A stretch of DNA of 64,000 nucleotides, taken from positions 302,636-366,635 of the forward strand of contig CAVVTR010000006.1 of NCBI GenBank assembly GCA_963751245.1, in the 5' to 3' direction. This DNA is from CAVVTR01 sp963751245. Lineage in GTDB: Bacteria > Acidobacteriota > Thermoanaerobaculia > Thermoanaerobaculales > Thermoanaerobaculaceae. The translations under genes and the position numbers were made by a program. A model generated the notes under the pieces. The model worked only from the letters and a program-made list of their open reading frames with translations, searched no databases and was not told the origin of the DNA. Shown here piece after piece: positions 43,342-51,020 of the stretch (positions are counted from its first letter, which is position 1; each line of letters starts with the position of its first letter).

Positions 43342-44278
43342 CGTGTCCTCCGGCCAGCAGGTAGAGCACCGCCATCCGCACCGCCACGCCGTTGGTGACC
43401 TGCTCGAGGATCACCGACTGGGGCCCGTCGGCCACCCGGGAGTCGATCTCCACGCCGCGGTTCATCGGTCCCGGATGCATGACCAGGCAGTCCTTCCGGG
43501 CGAGCTTGAGCCGCTCCGGGGTGAGGGCGAAGAAGTCGTAGTACTCGCGCACCGTGGGGAAGTTGGCCCTGCCCTGCCGCTCGAGCTGGATGCGCAGCAT
43601 CATCACGACGTCCGCGCCGGTCACGGCGGGCTCCATGCGGTGGTGCACCTCGCACCCCAGCGCTTCCATCCCCGGCGGCACCAGGCTCGGCGGCCCCGCG
43701 ACCCGGACGGTGGCGCCCATGCGGTGGAGCAGCAGGATGTTCGACCGCACCACCCGGGAGTGCTCCAGGTCCCCGACGATGGCCACCACCTGCCCCTCGA
43801 GCGTGCCGCGGGCACGCCGGATGGTGAGGGCGTCGAGGAGCGCCTGGGTCGGGTGCTCGTGGGCCCCGTCACCGGCGTTGATCACGGAGGACTTCAGCAC
43901 CCTGGCGAGCCGGTGGGGTGCGCCGGCGTAGGGGTGCCGCAGCACGATGAAGTCCGGCTGCATCGCCTCCAGGTTCCTGGCGGTGTCGAGGAGCGTCTCG
44001 CCCTTGGTCACGGAGGACGTGCTCGCCGAGAAGTTCAAAGAGTCGGCGGAGAGCCTCTTCTCCGCGACCTCGAAGGAGAACCGGGTCCGCGTGGAAGGCT
44101 CCATGAAAAGGTTGACCACCGTCTTGCCCCGCAGCGCAGGGACCTTCTTGATCGGACGCTCGGCCACCTCGCGCATCTGCTCCGCCGTGTCCAGGATCAG
44201 CTGGATCTCCTCCGGAGAGAGCGGATCGATGCCGACGAGGTCCTTGCTCCGCAACGACGCTGCCGCCTGGCCCGTCAT
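43322..44278 (-). CDS. pyrB: aspartate carbamoyltransferase catalytic subunit
   Basis: The 318-residue protein (ATG at 44278, overlapping the pyrR stop by four bases) catalyses carbamoyl transfer to aspartate, the first committed pyrimidine step. The carbamoyl phosphate loop NLFMEPSTRTRFSFEVAEKR is intact (STRTR), followed by SADSLNFSASTSSVTKGETL, the aspartate/phosphate site FIVLRHPYAGAPHRLA, DGAHEHPTQALLDALTI and the closing CLVMHPGPMNRGVEID. No regulatory subunit pyrI is seen. The upstream ATG that would add 15 residues runs through the end of pyrR and is rejected. Confidence 0.96.
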   Translation of the reverse strand: MTGQAAASLRSKDLVGIDPLSPEEIQLILDTAEQMREVAERPIKKVPALRGKTVVNLFMEPSTRTRFSFEVAEKRLSADSLNFSASTSSVTKGETLLDTARNLEAMQPDFIVLRHPYAGAPHRLARVLKSSVINAGDGAHEHPTQALLDALTIRRARGTLEGQVVAIVGDLEHSRVVRSNILLLHRMGATVRVAGPPSLVPPGMEALGCEVHHRMEPAVTGADVVMMLRIQLERQGRANFPTVREYYDFFALTPERLKLARKDCLVMHPGPMNRGVEIDSRVADGPQSVILEQVTNGVAVRMAVLYLLAGGHGEATAD

Positions 44279-44826
44279 TCGCCCACCTCCTTGGCGATCC
44301 AGACGCCCTCCTCCCCGTCGCACTCCCTCAGGGCCACCTGGACGTCCTCGCTGTGGGCCGTGGGCACGACCCTCCCGACGAAGTCCGCGGCGATCGGGAG
44401 CTCGCGGTGGCCCCGGTCCACCAGGACGACCAGCCTGATCGTCCGCGGGCGCCCGTAGTCCATCAGGGTGTCGAGGGCGGCCCGGACCGTTCGCCCCGTG
44501 TAGAGCACATCGTCCACGAGGCAGACGACCTTGCCGTCCACCGACGCGGGGAGGTCCGTGTCACGCAGCAGCGGCTGCTGGTGCGCCGCCCGCCACGGTC
44601 CGACGTCGTCCCTGTAGAGGGTGATGTCCAGGGCGCCCACCGGGGGCTCGTGCCCTGTGGCCCCCTCGATCAGGCCGGCGAGCCGCCGCGCCAGTGGCAC
44701 CCCGCGGGTCTGGACGCCGACGAGGTACAGGAGGCGCTCGTCACCGACCTGCTCGACGATCTCCGCCGCGATGCGCTCCAGCACTCTGGCGATCCCGCGT
44801 GCGTCCAGCACCTGCACTCGTGTCAT
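44275..44826 (-). CDS. pyrR: bifunctional pyr operon regulator / uracil phosphoribosyltransferase PyrR
   Basis: The 183-residue protein is PyrR. In Gram-positives it binds a folded pyr mRNA leader and attenuates transcription when UMP is high, and it also has weak uracil phosphoribosyltransferase activity. Evidence: YLVGVQTRGVPLARRLAGLI, GALDITLYRDD and the PRPP site VVCLVDDVLYTGRTVRAALD (~residues 99-118). Its stop overlaps the pyrB start by four bases. In the 102 bases upstream I did not find a clear PyrR-binding loop with terminator/antiterminator, so the mode of control here is not shown by sequence. Confidence 0.93.
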   Translation of the reverse strand: MTRVQVLDARGIARVLERIAAEIVEQVGDERLLYLVGVQTRGVPLARRLAGLIEGATGHEPPVGALDITLYRDDVGPWRAAHQQPLLRDTDLPASVDGKVVCLVDDVLYTGRTVRAALDTLMDYGRPRTIRLVVLVDRGHRELPIAADFVGRVVPTAHSEDVQVALRECDGEEGVWIAKEVGE

Positions 44827-44928
44827 CGCGCCTCCCCGAACGCTTCCGAACGGTCGCTCCTCGGAGTGCGAATGCTACCACAGGAATGTCCGTCCGGGGA
44901 CGCCCGCAACGCCCTTTCGCGACCTGCG

Positions 44929-45813
44929 TCACGACGCCGCGGTAGCCGGCGGCACGGCCCCCTTCCGGCGGGGCAGGTACTCGAGGGTCAGGGCCGCCAT
45001 GACGAGCAGCGCGCCGGGGATCACGTGCAGCGGAGGCGGCTGGGAGAGCAGCCACCAGGCCCACAGCGTGGAGAGCACGGGTTCGAGGAGCACCGCGAGG
45101 TTGACGTGGTAGGCCTGGAGGTGGGCGAGCGCCCAGTTGAGCAGCGTGTGGCCTGTCAGCGTCGGCACCACCGCCAGCCCCAGCAGCGTCAGCCAGGACA
45201 CGGAGTCCGCCGGCAGGGGGGACGATCCCGCCAATGCCACCGAGGCCACCAGCGTCACCGCGGCGCCTCCGTAGACGACGGTGAGGTAGCGGTCAAGCGG
45301 CACGGCGCCGCGTAGACGCTTGCCGACGATCATGTACCCCGCCATGCAGGCCCCAGCGGCCAGGGCCATGCCGTCCCCCAGGATGGCCCGCATGGAGACC
45401 TGCAGGTCGCCCCAGGCGATGATCGCCACCCCGGTCAGGGCCAGCCCGAAGCTGAGCAGGTTGCGCCCCAGGATCCTCACCCCGAGGAAACGCGGCGAGG
45501 CAAGCAGGATGAACAGCGGCTGGGTGGTCACGAGGACCACGGAGGCGCTCACGGTCGTCAGCCACAGAGAGGGGATCCACAGGCCGAAGTGGAGCCCGAG
45601 CATCACCCCCGCGAGCACCGCCTCCCGGCGGAAGCGGCGTGGCACACCCACCCCGCCACGGGCCACCGCCACCGGGGCGATGAGCGCCGTGGCCAGCACC
45701 ATCCGCCACATCGCCACGGCCAGGGGAGCGGCGTGGGTGAGCCGTGCGAGCGGCGCCCCCCACGACACCGCCAGCACGGCCACCGACAGGCCGACGAAGG
45801 CCCTTCCCCTCAC
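44929..45813 (-). CDS. EamA family drug/metabolite transporter
   Basis: The GTG at 45813 overlaps the amidase stop (GTGA) and gives 294 residues. About ten membrane helices are arranged as two EamA halves; the second opens with ALAAGACMAGYMIVGKRLRG. Typical DMT features include the first helix VGLSVAVLAVSWGAPLAR and the late LNWALAHLQAYHVNLAVLLE followed by a Pro-rich last loop. The substrate is unknown; family members export amino acids, nucleosides or other metabolites. It lies 102 bases upstream of pyrR on the same strand. A much longer in-frame extension (to 47478) is the wrong frame of the amidase gene. Confidence 0.88.
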   Translation of the reverse strand: MRGRAFVGLSVAVLAVSWGAPLARLTHAAPLAVAMWRMVLATALIAPVAVARGGVGVPRRFRREAVLAGVMLGLHFGLWIPSLWLTTVSASVVLVTTQPLFILLASPRFLGVRILGRNLLSFGLALTGVAIIAWGDLQVSMRAILGDGMALAAGACMAGYMIVGKRLRGAVPLDRYLTVVYGGAAVTLVASVALAGSSPLPADSVSWLTLLGLAVVPTLTGHTLLNWALAHLQAYHVNLAVLLEPVLSTLWAWWLLSQPPPLHVIPGALLVMAALTLEYLPRRKGAVPPATAAS

Positions 45814-47570
45814 CGCGAGAACGCCTCCGCCAGGCCGGCCGCGATGGCGTGGGCCAGCTTCTCGCGGTAGCGCCAGGTGAGGAGGAGCTCGCGGTCCTCC
45901 TTGTTGTTGAGGTTGCAGATCTCGATGAGCACCGAGGTGGGGACCTCGCTGTACCGCAGCACGGCGGGAACCCACCGCGACCGCCCCCGCAGCACCGAGG
46001 AGCGCACCGGCTCGAAGGCGTGCACCGGGAGGTCGAACTGGCGGGCCTTGTCCACCACGGCATGGCCGAGCTGGAGCGACAGCGCCTCCGCCCGGGAGCG
46101 GAAGCGCGCCGAGAAGCGCGGGCGGCGCAGCTCGCGGGACTCCCGACAGGAGTACAGGGCGGCGGGCACCGGCCCCCGTGTCGGCCGCAGCGTCCTCCCC
46201 GGCGCGTACACCATGAGGCCGCGGACCGCGGGGTGCAGGGAGTCGGCGTGGATGGACACGAACGCCACCCGTTCCGGGTCCACGTGCTGCGCCCGCAGGC
46301 GCTGCAGGATGGAATCGGTGAGGATCCAGCGCAGGTGCACCCCCGTGCTCGAGTTGGAGAGGTCGTAGGGGGGGTGCACGAGCAGCTGCTGGCTGCGCGT
46401 CGCCGGCAGCACGTCGCGGTCCGGAGGCCCGTTGGCCGCCCCGGTGTCCCGGACCAGGGTCCACACCGTGGCCCTGGTCTCCTTCTGCAGCACGCGTTTC
46501 ACCCGCTCCATGACGTCGTAGACGTAGGTGCTCTCGCGGACGCCTGCGACCATGGCACCGGTGTCTCCGCCCCCGTGTCCCGCGTCCAGGATCACGTGGA
46601 TGCCGTCGAGGTTCGCGGACCGGATCACCCTCCGGATCTCGGCCAGCTCGTCCCGCTCCTTCTCCCACGCCCGCCGGCGCGGGCTCCCCTCGGGCAGGTA
46701 CTCGGGGAGCAGGATGTCGAGCGGGATCTGCACGGGATAGCCCACCGGGATGTCCGTCACGTCCCTGATCCCGGACAACCTGGCCAGCTCCACCGCCGTC
46801 GCGTTCACGTCGGGGCCGTGCAGTTGCCCCGTGAACCGCACCACCACCGAGGAGTAGAGCGCCTCGCCCGGCCTGAGGCGGTAGACCGCCACGCCGTCGC
46901 GGTACTCCAGCACGCCGTCGACCTTCCGCGCCGCGGCCGCCGTCTCTGCGGGTGCCGGAGCGGGCGTGGGCTCCGGCGGGGGCGTCCCCCGCGGACCGGG
47001 CCCCGCGACCGTGACCGTTGCAGCGTCCGGCGCCGTGGGCGCCATGGCCTTCAGCTCGGGGACCAGGAGTGCCTCGGGGATGAGGATCCGGGCGCCGCGG
47101 GCGGGGTAGAGCGGAACTTCCGGGTTGATCCGGCGCAGCTCCGGGTAGGCGTCGCCGTGGCCGCACCACCACTGCGCGATCTCCCACCACGACTCCCCGT
47201 CGCCCTTCCAGGGAGCCGCCACCACGTGGACCCACCCCGCTGACGTCCGCCGGTCCCAGGGGAAGAGCGCCTCCAGGACCGCCGCGCGCAGCCGGCCGCT
47301 GAGCAGATCCCAGGGCACCAGCACCCGCACGTCTCGGAGGGGGTACTCCATGTCGGGGTTGGCCGCGCGCAGGGCGCCGGTGGCCCCGCGTCCCACGGCG
47401 ACGCGCTCGGCCAGGGTCGTCCACCCCTCCCCGCCGCGGGGAAGCACCAGCGCTGCGGGCGCGCTTCCCTGCTCCCACACCGCCCGGACGCCGGCGCTCA
47501 CGTCCGCCGTGATCCTGCTCCCGGCGACGGTCATCGCCGCGGACAGGAGCAGGGCGGCCGGCGTCACCAC
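45810..47570 (-). CDS. N-acetylmuramoyl-L-alanine amidase (Amidase_3) with N-terminal LysM-like region
   Basis: The enzyme cuts the amide between N-acetylmuramic acid and the stem peptide in the periplasm. The 586-residue protein begins with a weak signal-like segment (TPAALLLSAAMTVAGS). Residues ~30-200 contain LysM-like repeats (WTTLAERVAVGRGATGALRA; PELRRINPEVPLYPARG), then a Pro/Ala-rich linker. The C-terminal catalytic domain (~residues 330-580) shows the zinc site: HVILDAGHGGGDTGAM, the Glu in VRESTYVYDV, FVSIHADSLHP, and the catalytic Glu in VLIEICNLNNKEDREL. The insertion between the Glu and the HADS motif is longer than in E. coli AmiC. It is coupled to an EamA transporter gene by a 4-base overlap. 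Confidence 0.9.
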   Translation of the reverse strand: MVTPAALLLSAAMTVAGSRITADVSAGVRAVWEQGSAPAALVLPRGGEGWTTLAERVAVGRGATGALRAANPDMEYPLRDVRVLVPWDLLSGRLRAAVLEALFPWDRRTSAGWVHVVAAPWKGDGESWWEIAQWWCGHGDAYPELRRINPEVPLYPARGARILIPEALLVPELKAMAPTAPDAATVTVAGPGPRGTPPPEPTPAPAPAETAAAARKVDGVLEYRDGVAVYRLRPGEALYSSVVVRFTGQLHGPDVNATAVELARLSGIRDVTDIPVGYPVQIPLDILLPEYLPEGSPRRRAWEKERDELAEIRRVIRSANLDGIHVILDAGHGGGDTGAMVAGVRESTYVYDVMERVKRVLQKETRATVWTLVRDTGAANGPPDRDVLPATRSQQLLVHPPYDLSNSSTGVHLRWILTDSILQRLRAQHVDPERVAFVSIHADSLHPAVRGLMVYAPGRTLRPTRGPVPAALYSCRESRELRRPRFSARFRSRAEALSLQLGHAVVDKARQFDLPVHAFEPVRSSVLRGRSRWVPAVLRYSEVPTSVLIEICNLNNKEDRELLLTWRYREKLAHAIAAGLAEAFSR

Positions 47571-47774
47571 ACGCTCACCGGCGGCACTGCCATCCAGGCC
47601 TCCCCGCCCCCGGCATCCTGCGTGTTAGACTCCCGTCGCATCACGTGACGGGGCCGATGGTATCACGCTTGCCGCCCGCCCCTCCCGCACCCCGGGAGCC
47701 CGGCGCGGAGGGACCGTAAGGCCCGGGGAGGGGCGTTCGGGCATGGCTGGCCAGCACGCGGACCCGGAAGCACG

Positions 47775-49036
47775 GTGGCCCCGGCCGTGACGGTCGACGA
47801 AGCGGCCCGCCTCCTCCTCGCCTCTCGGGTGCTCCGGGAGATCGCCGCCGCCTGTCCCGGAGGCGGTGTCTTCCTCACCGGAGGCTCCCTGCGCGACCGG
47901 CTCCTGCGGCGGCGCGTACACGATCTGGACCTCGTCGTCGACGGCGACCCGGAGGGCGCCGCGAGGGCCATCGCACGGCGCGCCGGCGGGCGGGCGTTTA
48001 CCCTGGGAAGGCCACCGCTCACGACCTGGCGGGTCGCCGGACCCCGGCACCTGATCGACGTCACCGGCTTCGCCGGCGCCCTCGCCGACGACGTCATGCG
48101 CCGCGACTTCACCGTCAACGCCATGCTCTGGAGGCTGCCCCGCGGCCCCCTCCTCGACCTCGTCGGCGGCCTCGACGACCTCGCGGCGGGATGCATCCGG
48201 GTGGTGGCCGAGCGCAACCTCGCCGACGACCCCCTCCGCGTCCTCCGCGCCATCCGCCTGCTGGCCACCCACCCCCAGCTTTCCCTCACCGCCGGCACGG
48301 CGGCTGCGCTGTCCCGGCACGCCCCCTCCCTGCGCTCGGTGGCCCGGGAGCGCGTCCAGTACGAGCTCCAGCTCACCGTGACCGCCCCCGGCGCCGAGCG
48401 CGCGCTGCTCAACGGCAGCCGCACCGGCGCCCTGGCCCCCATCCTCCCTGCCTGGAAGGATCTCGAGCGGGCGGCGGGCGCCGCCGCCATGGCCAGCCAC
48501 CTCGGCGCCGTGTCGGCGGACCGGCGCGACGCCCTCGCCGCCGCCGCCACCGCCGTGGCGCCTGCGGTGCTCGCCATTCCCGCCGCCGGCCACGCCGGGC
48601 AGTGGGAGGAGGACGCCGCCGCGGCCGCTCTCGTCGCGGCGGGCTGGCCGCCTCGCGGGGCCTGGGCGCTCGCCCGCGCCGCCGGAGCCGGCGTCCGCCT
48701 CGCCTCCCTCCTCGAGCCGGACGGCCCGGAGCTCCGGAGAGCCCTCGCCGTCGCCCCCCCCGCCGGTGTGCCCGCGTCCCTCGCCTGGGCGGTTGCCACC
48801 GCCCGCGAGCACGGACACGACGTGCTCCAACGCGCCCGCGCGGCGCTGGCGTGGTGGAGACGCTTCTCGCGGCGCCCCCCCTGCTCCCGGGCGACGAGGT
48901 CGCCGCCATCCTGGGCCTCCCGTCGGGCCCCGCCAGGGCCGACGCCGTCGCCGCGCTGCGGGCGGCGAGGGCGTCGGGCGAGGTCCGAAGCGCCCCGCAG
49001 GCCCGCCGGTGGCTGCGACGGCACGGACTTCGTTGA
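47775..49036 (+). CDS. CCA tRNA nucleotidyltransferase/poly(A) polymerase family protein, one apparent frameshift
   Basis: From the GTG at 47775 the N-terminal head domain shows the class II nucleotidyltransferase signature GGSLRDRLLRRRVHDLDLVVD (GGxxRD and the DxD metal site, ~residues 35-55), followed by DVMRRDFTVNAMLWRLPRG and the neck region ADDPLRVLRAIRLLA. The enzyme adds or repairs CCA at tRNA 3' ends. Near 48853-48857 a base seems to be missing in a G run: AALAWW continues as ETLLAAPPLLPGDEVAAILG in another frame and ends at RWLRRHGLR (49036), a normal helical tail. Restoring the base yields ~420 residues. The helical second half is divergent, so CCA versus poly(A) activity cannot be decided. 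Confidence 0.82.
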
Positions 49037-49062
49037 CCGTCCGCCTCGGGCGATGCTAGATT
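49033..49062 (+). promoter_or_regulatory. candidate promoter of the PilT-like gene, overlapping the previous stop codon
   Basis: TTGACC (49033-49038; five of six to consensus) and TAGATT (49057-49062; four of six) are 18 bases apart. The -35 covers the stop of the nucleotidyltransferase gene. Transcription would begin about 7 bases past the -10, at or next to the A of the ATG at 49069, and no Shine-Dalgarno lies between, so the mRNA may be leaderless. Confidence 0.45.
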
Positions 49063-49068
49063 GTGCCA

Positions 49069-50528
49069 ATGGACGCACCTTTGGGGCTGGACGACCTGCT
49101 CCGGTTCATGACCAAGAAGGCGGCTTCGGATCTCCACCTCAAGCCGATGCGCCCGCCCCTGCTCCGCATCCAGGGAAGGCTGGTGCCGGTCAAGTCGGTG
49201 CCGCTCAAGCCCGACGAGCTGGAGCGCATGGTGTTCCCGCTTCTCAACCCCATGCAGCGGGAGAAGTTCGAGACGGCCCAGTCGGTGGACATCGGGTACG
49301 GCGTGCCCGGGGTGGCGCGGTTCCGCTGCAACATCTACCAGCAGCGCGGCTCCGTCGCCGCGGTCTTCCGGCGGATTCCCTTCGAGATCAAGGACTACTC
49401 CGACCTCAACCTGCCCGACGTGGTGAGCACCTTCGCCAACCACCCGGCCGGGCTCATCCTGGTCACCGGGCCCACCGGCTCCGGGAAGTCGACGACCCTG
49501 GCCGCCATCATCCAGGACATCGCCCGGGCGCGCCCCTGCCACGTGGTCACCATCGAGGACCCCATGGAGTTCCTCTTCACCGACCACATGGCGACGATCT
49601 CGCAGCGCGAGGTCGGTACGGACACGCCGACTTCCACGATGCTCTGCGTAACTCGCTGCGGCAGGACCCCGACGTGATCATGGTCGGCGAGATGCGGGAC
49701 CTGGAGACCATGGGGACCGTGATCACGGCCGCCGAGACCGGGCACCTCGTGTTCTCGACGCTGCACACCAACAGCGCGAGCCAGACCATCGACCGCATCA
49801 TCGACATCTTCCCCCCGGACCAGCAGGACCAGATCCGGGCCCAGCTCGCGCAGGTCCTCCGGGGCGTCGTCTCCATGCAGCTCCTGACCAGGGCCGACGG
49901 CCAGGGGCGAGTGCCCGCCGTCGAGGTCCTGATCAACTCCCCCAAGATCTCCAAGCACATCGAGAAGGGCGAGATCAAGAGCATCCCGGACGAGATCGGG
50001 AGCTCCGTGTCCTACTATCGGATGCAGAGCATGAACCAGAGCATCCTCGCGCTGCTCGCCAACGGTGTCATCACCTACGAGCACGCCATGGAGCGATCCC
50101 TCGATCCCGACGATCTCTCGCTCATGCTCCGCAAGCTGTTCCCCTCCATCGAGGAGGAGCAACGGGAGGGCAAAGTGGCACCATCCCCGGGTGACTTCGC
50201 GCACATCCAGGAGCTCATGGAGGTCAAGCGCCTCTACGACGATCAGGAAGAGCGCTGGCGCCAGCGCCTGCAGGAGAAGGACGAGATCATCGCCCAGCTC
50301 GAGGGCAGCATGGCCGACCTGCGCCAGGAGATGAGCGACGGCAGCTCCGCCACCACCGAGCTTCGCGCCCAGCTCGAGAACCTCCGGTCCGAGAAGGACC
50401 GCCTCGCCCAGGAGTCCAACGTCCGGGTCGAGAAGCTCAACGAGCGGATCCGCGAGCTCAACCAGCAGCTGGTCGGCGGCGGCAAGGCCCCCGCCGAAAA
50501 GGCCGGGACCGGCTTCTTCAAGCGCTGA
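49069..50528 (+). CDS. PilT-like twitching-motility ATPase with C-terminal coiled-coil extension, one apparent frameshift
   Basis: The gene reads as one ~486-residue protein if one G is restored at ~49626 (REVGTDT then ADFHDALRNSLRQDPDVIMV). The first ~355 residues are PilT: N-terminal PAS-like domain (KKAASDLHLKPMRPPLLRIQ), Walker A GPTGSGKSTTLAA (~134-146), the Asp box TIEDPMEFLF, Walker B PDVIMVGEMRDLETM, and the His box GHLVFSTLHTNSASQTIDR. PilT retracts type IV pili from the inner-membrane base. Residues ~380-470 are a charged heptad-rich coiled coil (EERWRQRLQEKDEIIAQLEG, TELRAQLENLRSEKDRLAQE), which normal PilT (about 345-370 residues) lacks. No other pilus gene is adjacent. The RBS is absent; see the promoter at 49033. 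Confidence 0.85.
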
Positions 50529-50543
50529 CCGCCCCGCCGGAGC

Positions 50544-51020
50544 CTACGCGGGACAGGCTCCCAGCCAGCCCAGCGTCGCCCGCCGCCCGTCGCCGTCGTA
50601 GTCGAGGCGCACGCGTAGCACCCGCGCGCCCTCGGCCCCCTGCCAGCCCAGCTCCTCCGGCCACTCCACCGCCGTCACCGCGGCGGCGTCGTCGAGCACC
50701 TCGCCGAGCCCGACCTCGTCCCAGGGCGCCCGGCCCATCCCGCGCAGGCGGTAGAGGTCCGCGTGGTGGACGCGCAGGATCGCCCCGCCGTGCACCTCGT
50801 AGGTCTCGAGGAGGACGAACGTGGGCGAGCACACCTCCCCGCCGTCTCCGCCCAGCCCGGCGACCAGCCCCCGCACCAGCGTTGTCTTCCCCGCGCCCAG
50901 CGGCCCCTCCAGGAGGACCAGGTCGCCCGGACGAAGCGCCCGGGCCACGGCGGCGCCGAGCTGCTCGGTGGCCTCCTGGTCGGCCAGCACCACATCCTCC
51001 CGCAGCTCGTCCGCGCTCAC
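50544..51020 (-). CDS. tsaE: tRNA threonylcarbamoyladenosine biosynthesis ATPase TsaE
   Basis: TsaE is the ATPase partner of TsaB/TsaD in making the universal t6A modification of ANN-decoding tRNAs. The 158-residue protein starts at GTG 51020, overlapping the nnr stop (GTGA). It shows the Walker A LLEGPLGAGKTTLVRGLVAG (~residues 34-53), CSPTFVLLETYEV and HHADLYRL, then VTAVEWPEELGW, all characteristic of the family. Any longer frame upstream is the wrong frame of nnr. The pairing of nnr and tsaE is common (yjeF-yjeE). Confidence 0.95.
   Translation of the reverse strand: MSADELREDVVLADQEATEQLGAAVARALRPGDLVLLEGPLGAGKTTLVRGLVAGLGGDGGEVCSPTFVLLETYEVHGGAILRVHHADLYRLRGMGRAPWDEVGLGEVLDDAAAVTAVEWPEELGWQGAEGARVLRVRLDYDGDGRRATLGWLGACPA

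Noticed and set aside
44827..44928. PyrR-controlled attenuator upstream of pyrR
   Set aside because: I found no clear PyrR-binding loop or T-tailed terminator in these 102 bases.
47775..50528. An apparent 917-residue fusion of a CCA-type enzyme and PilT
   Set aside because: It arises because one missing base moves the first gene into the frame of the second. Correcting single bases at ~48856 and ~49627 gives two normal genes.
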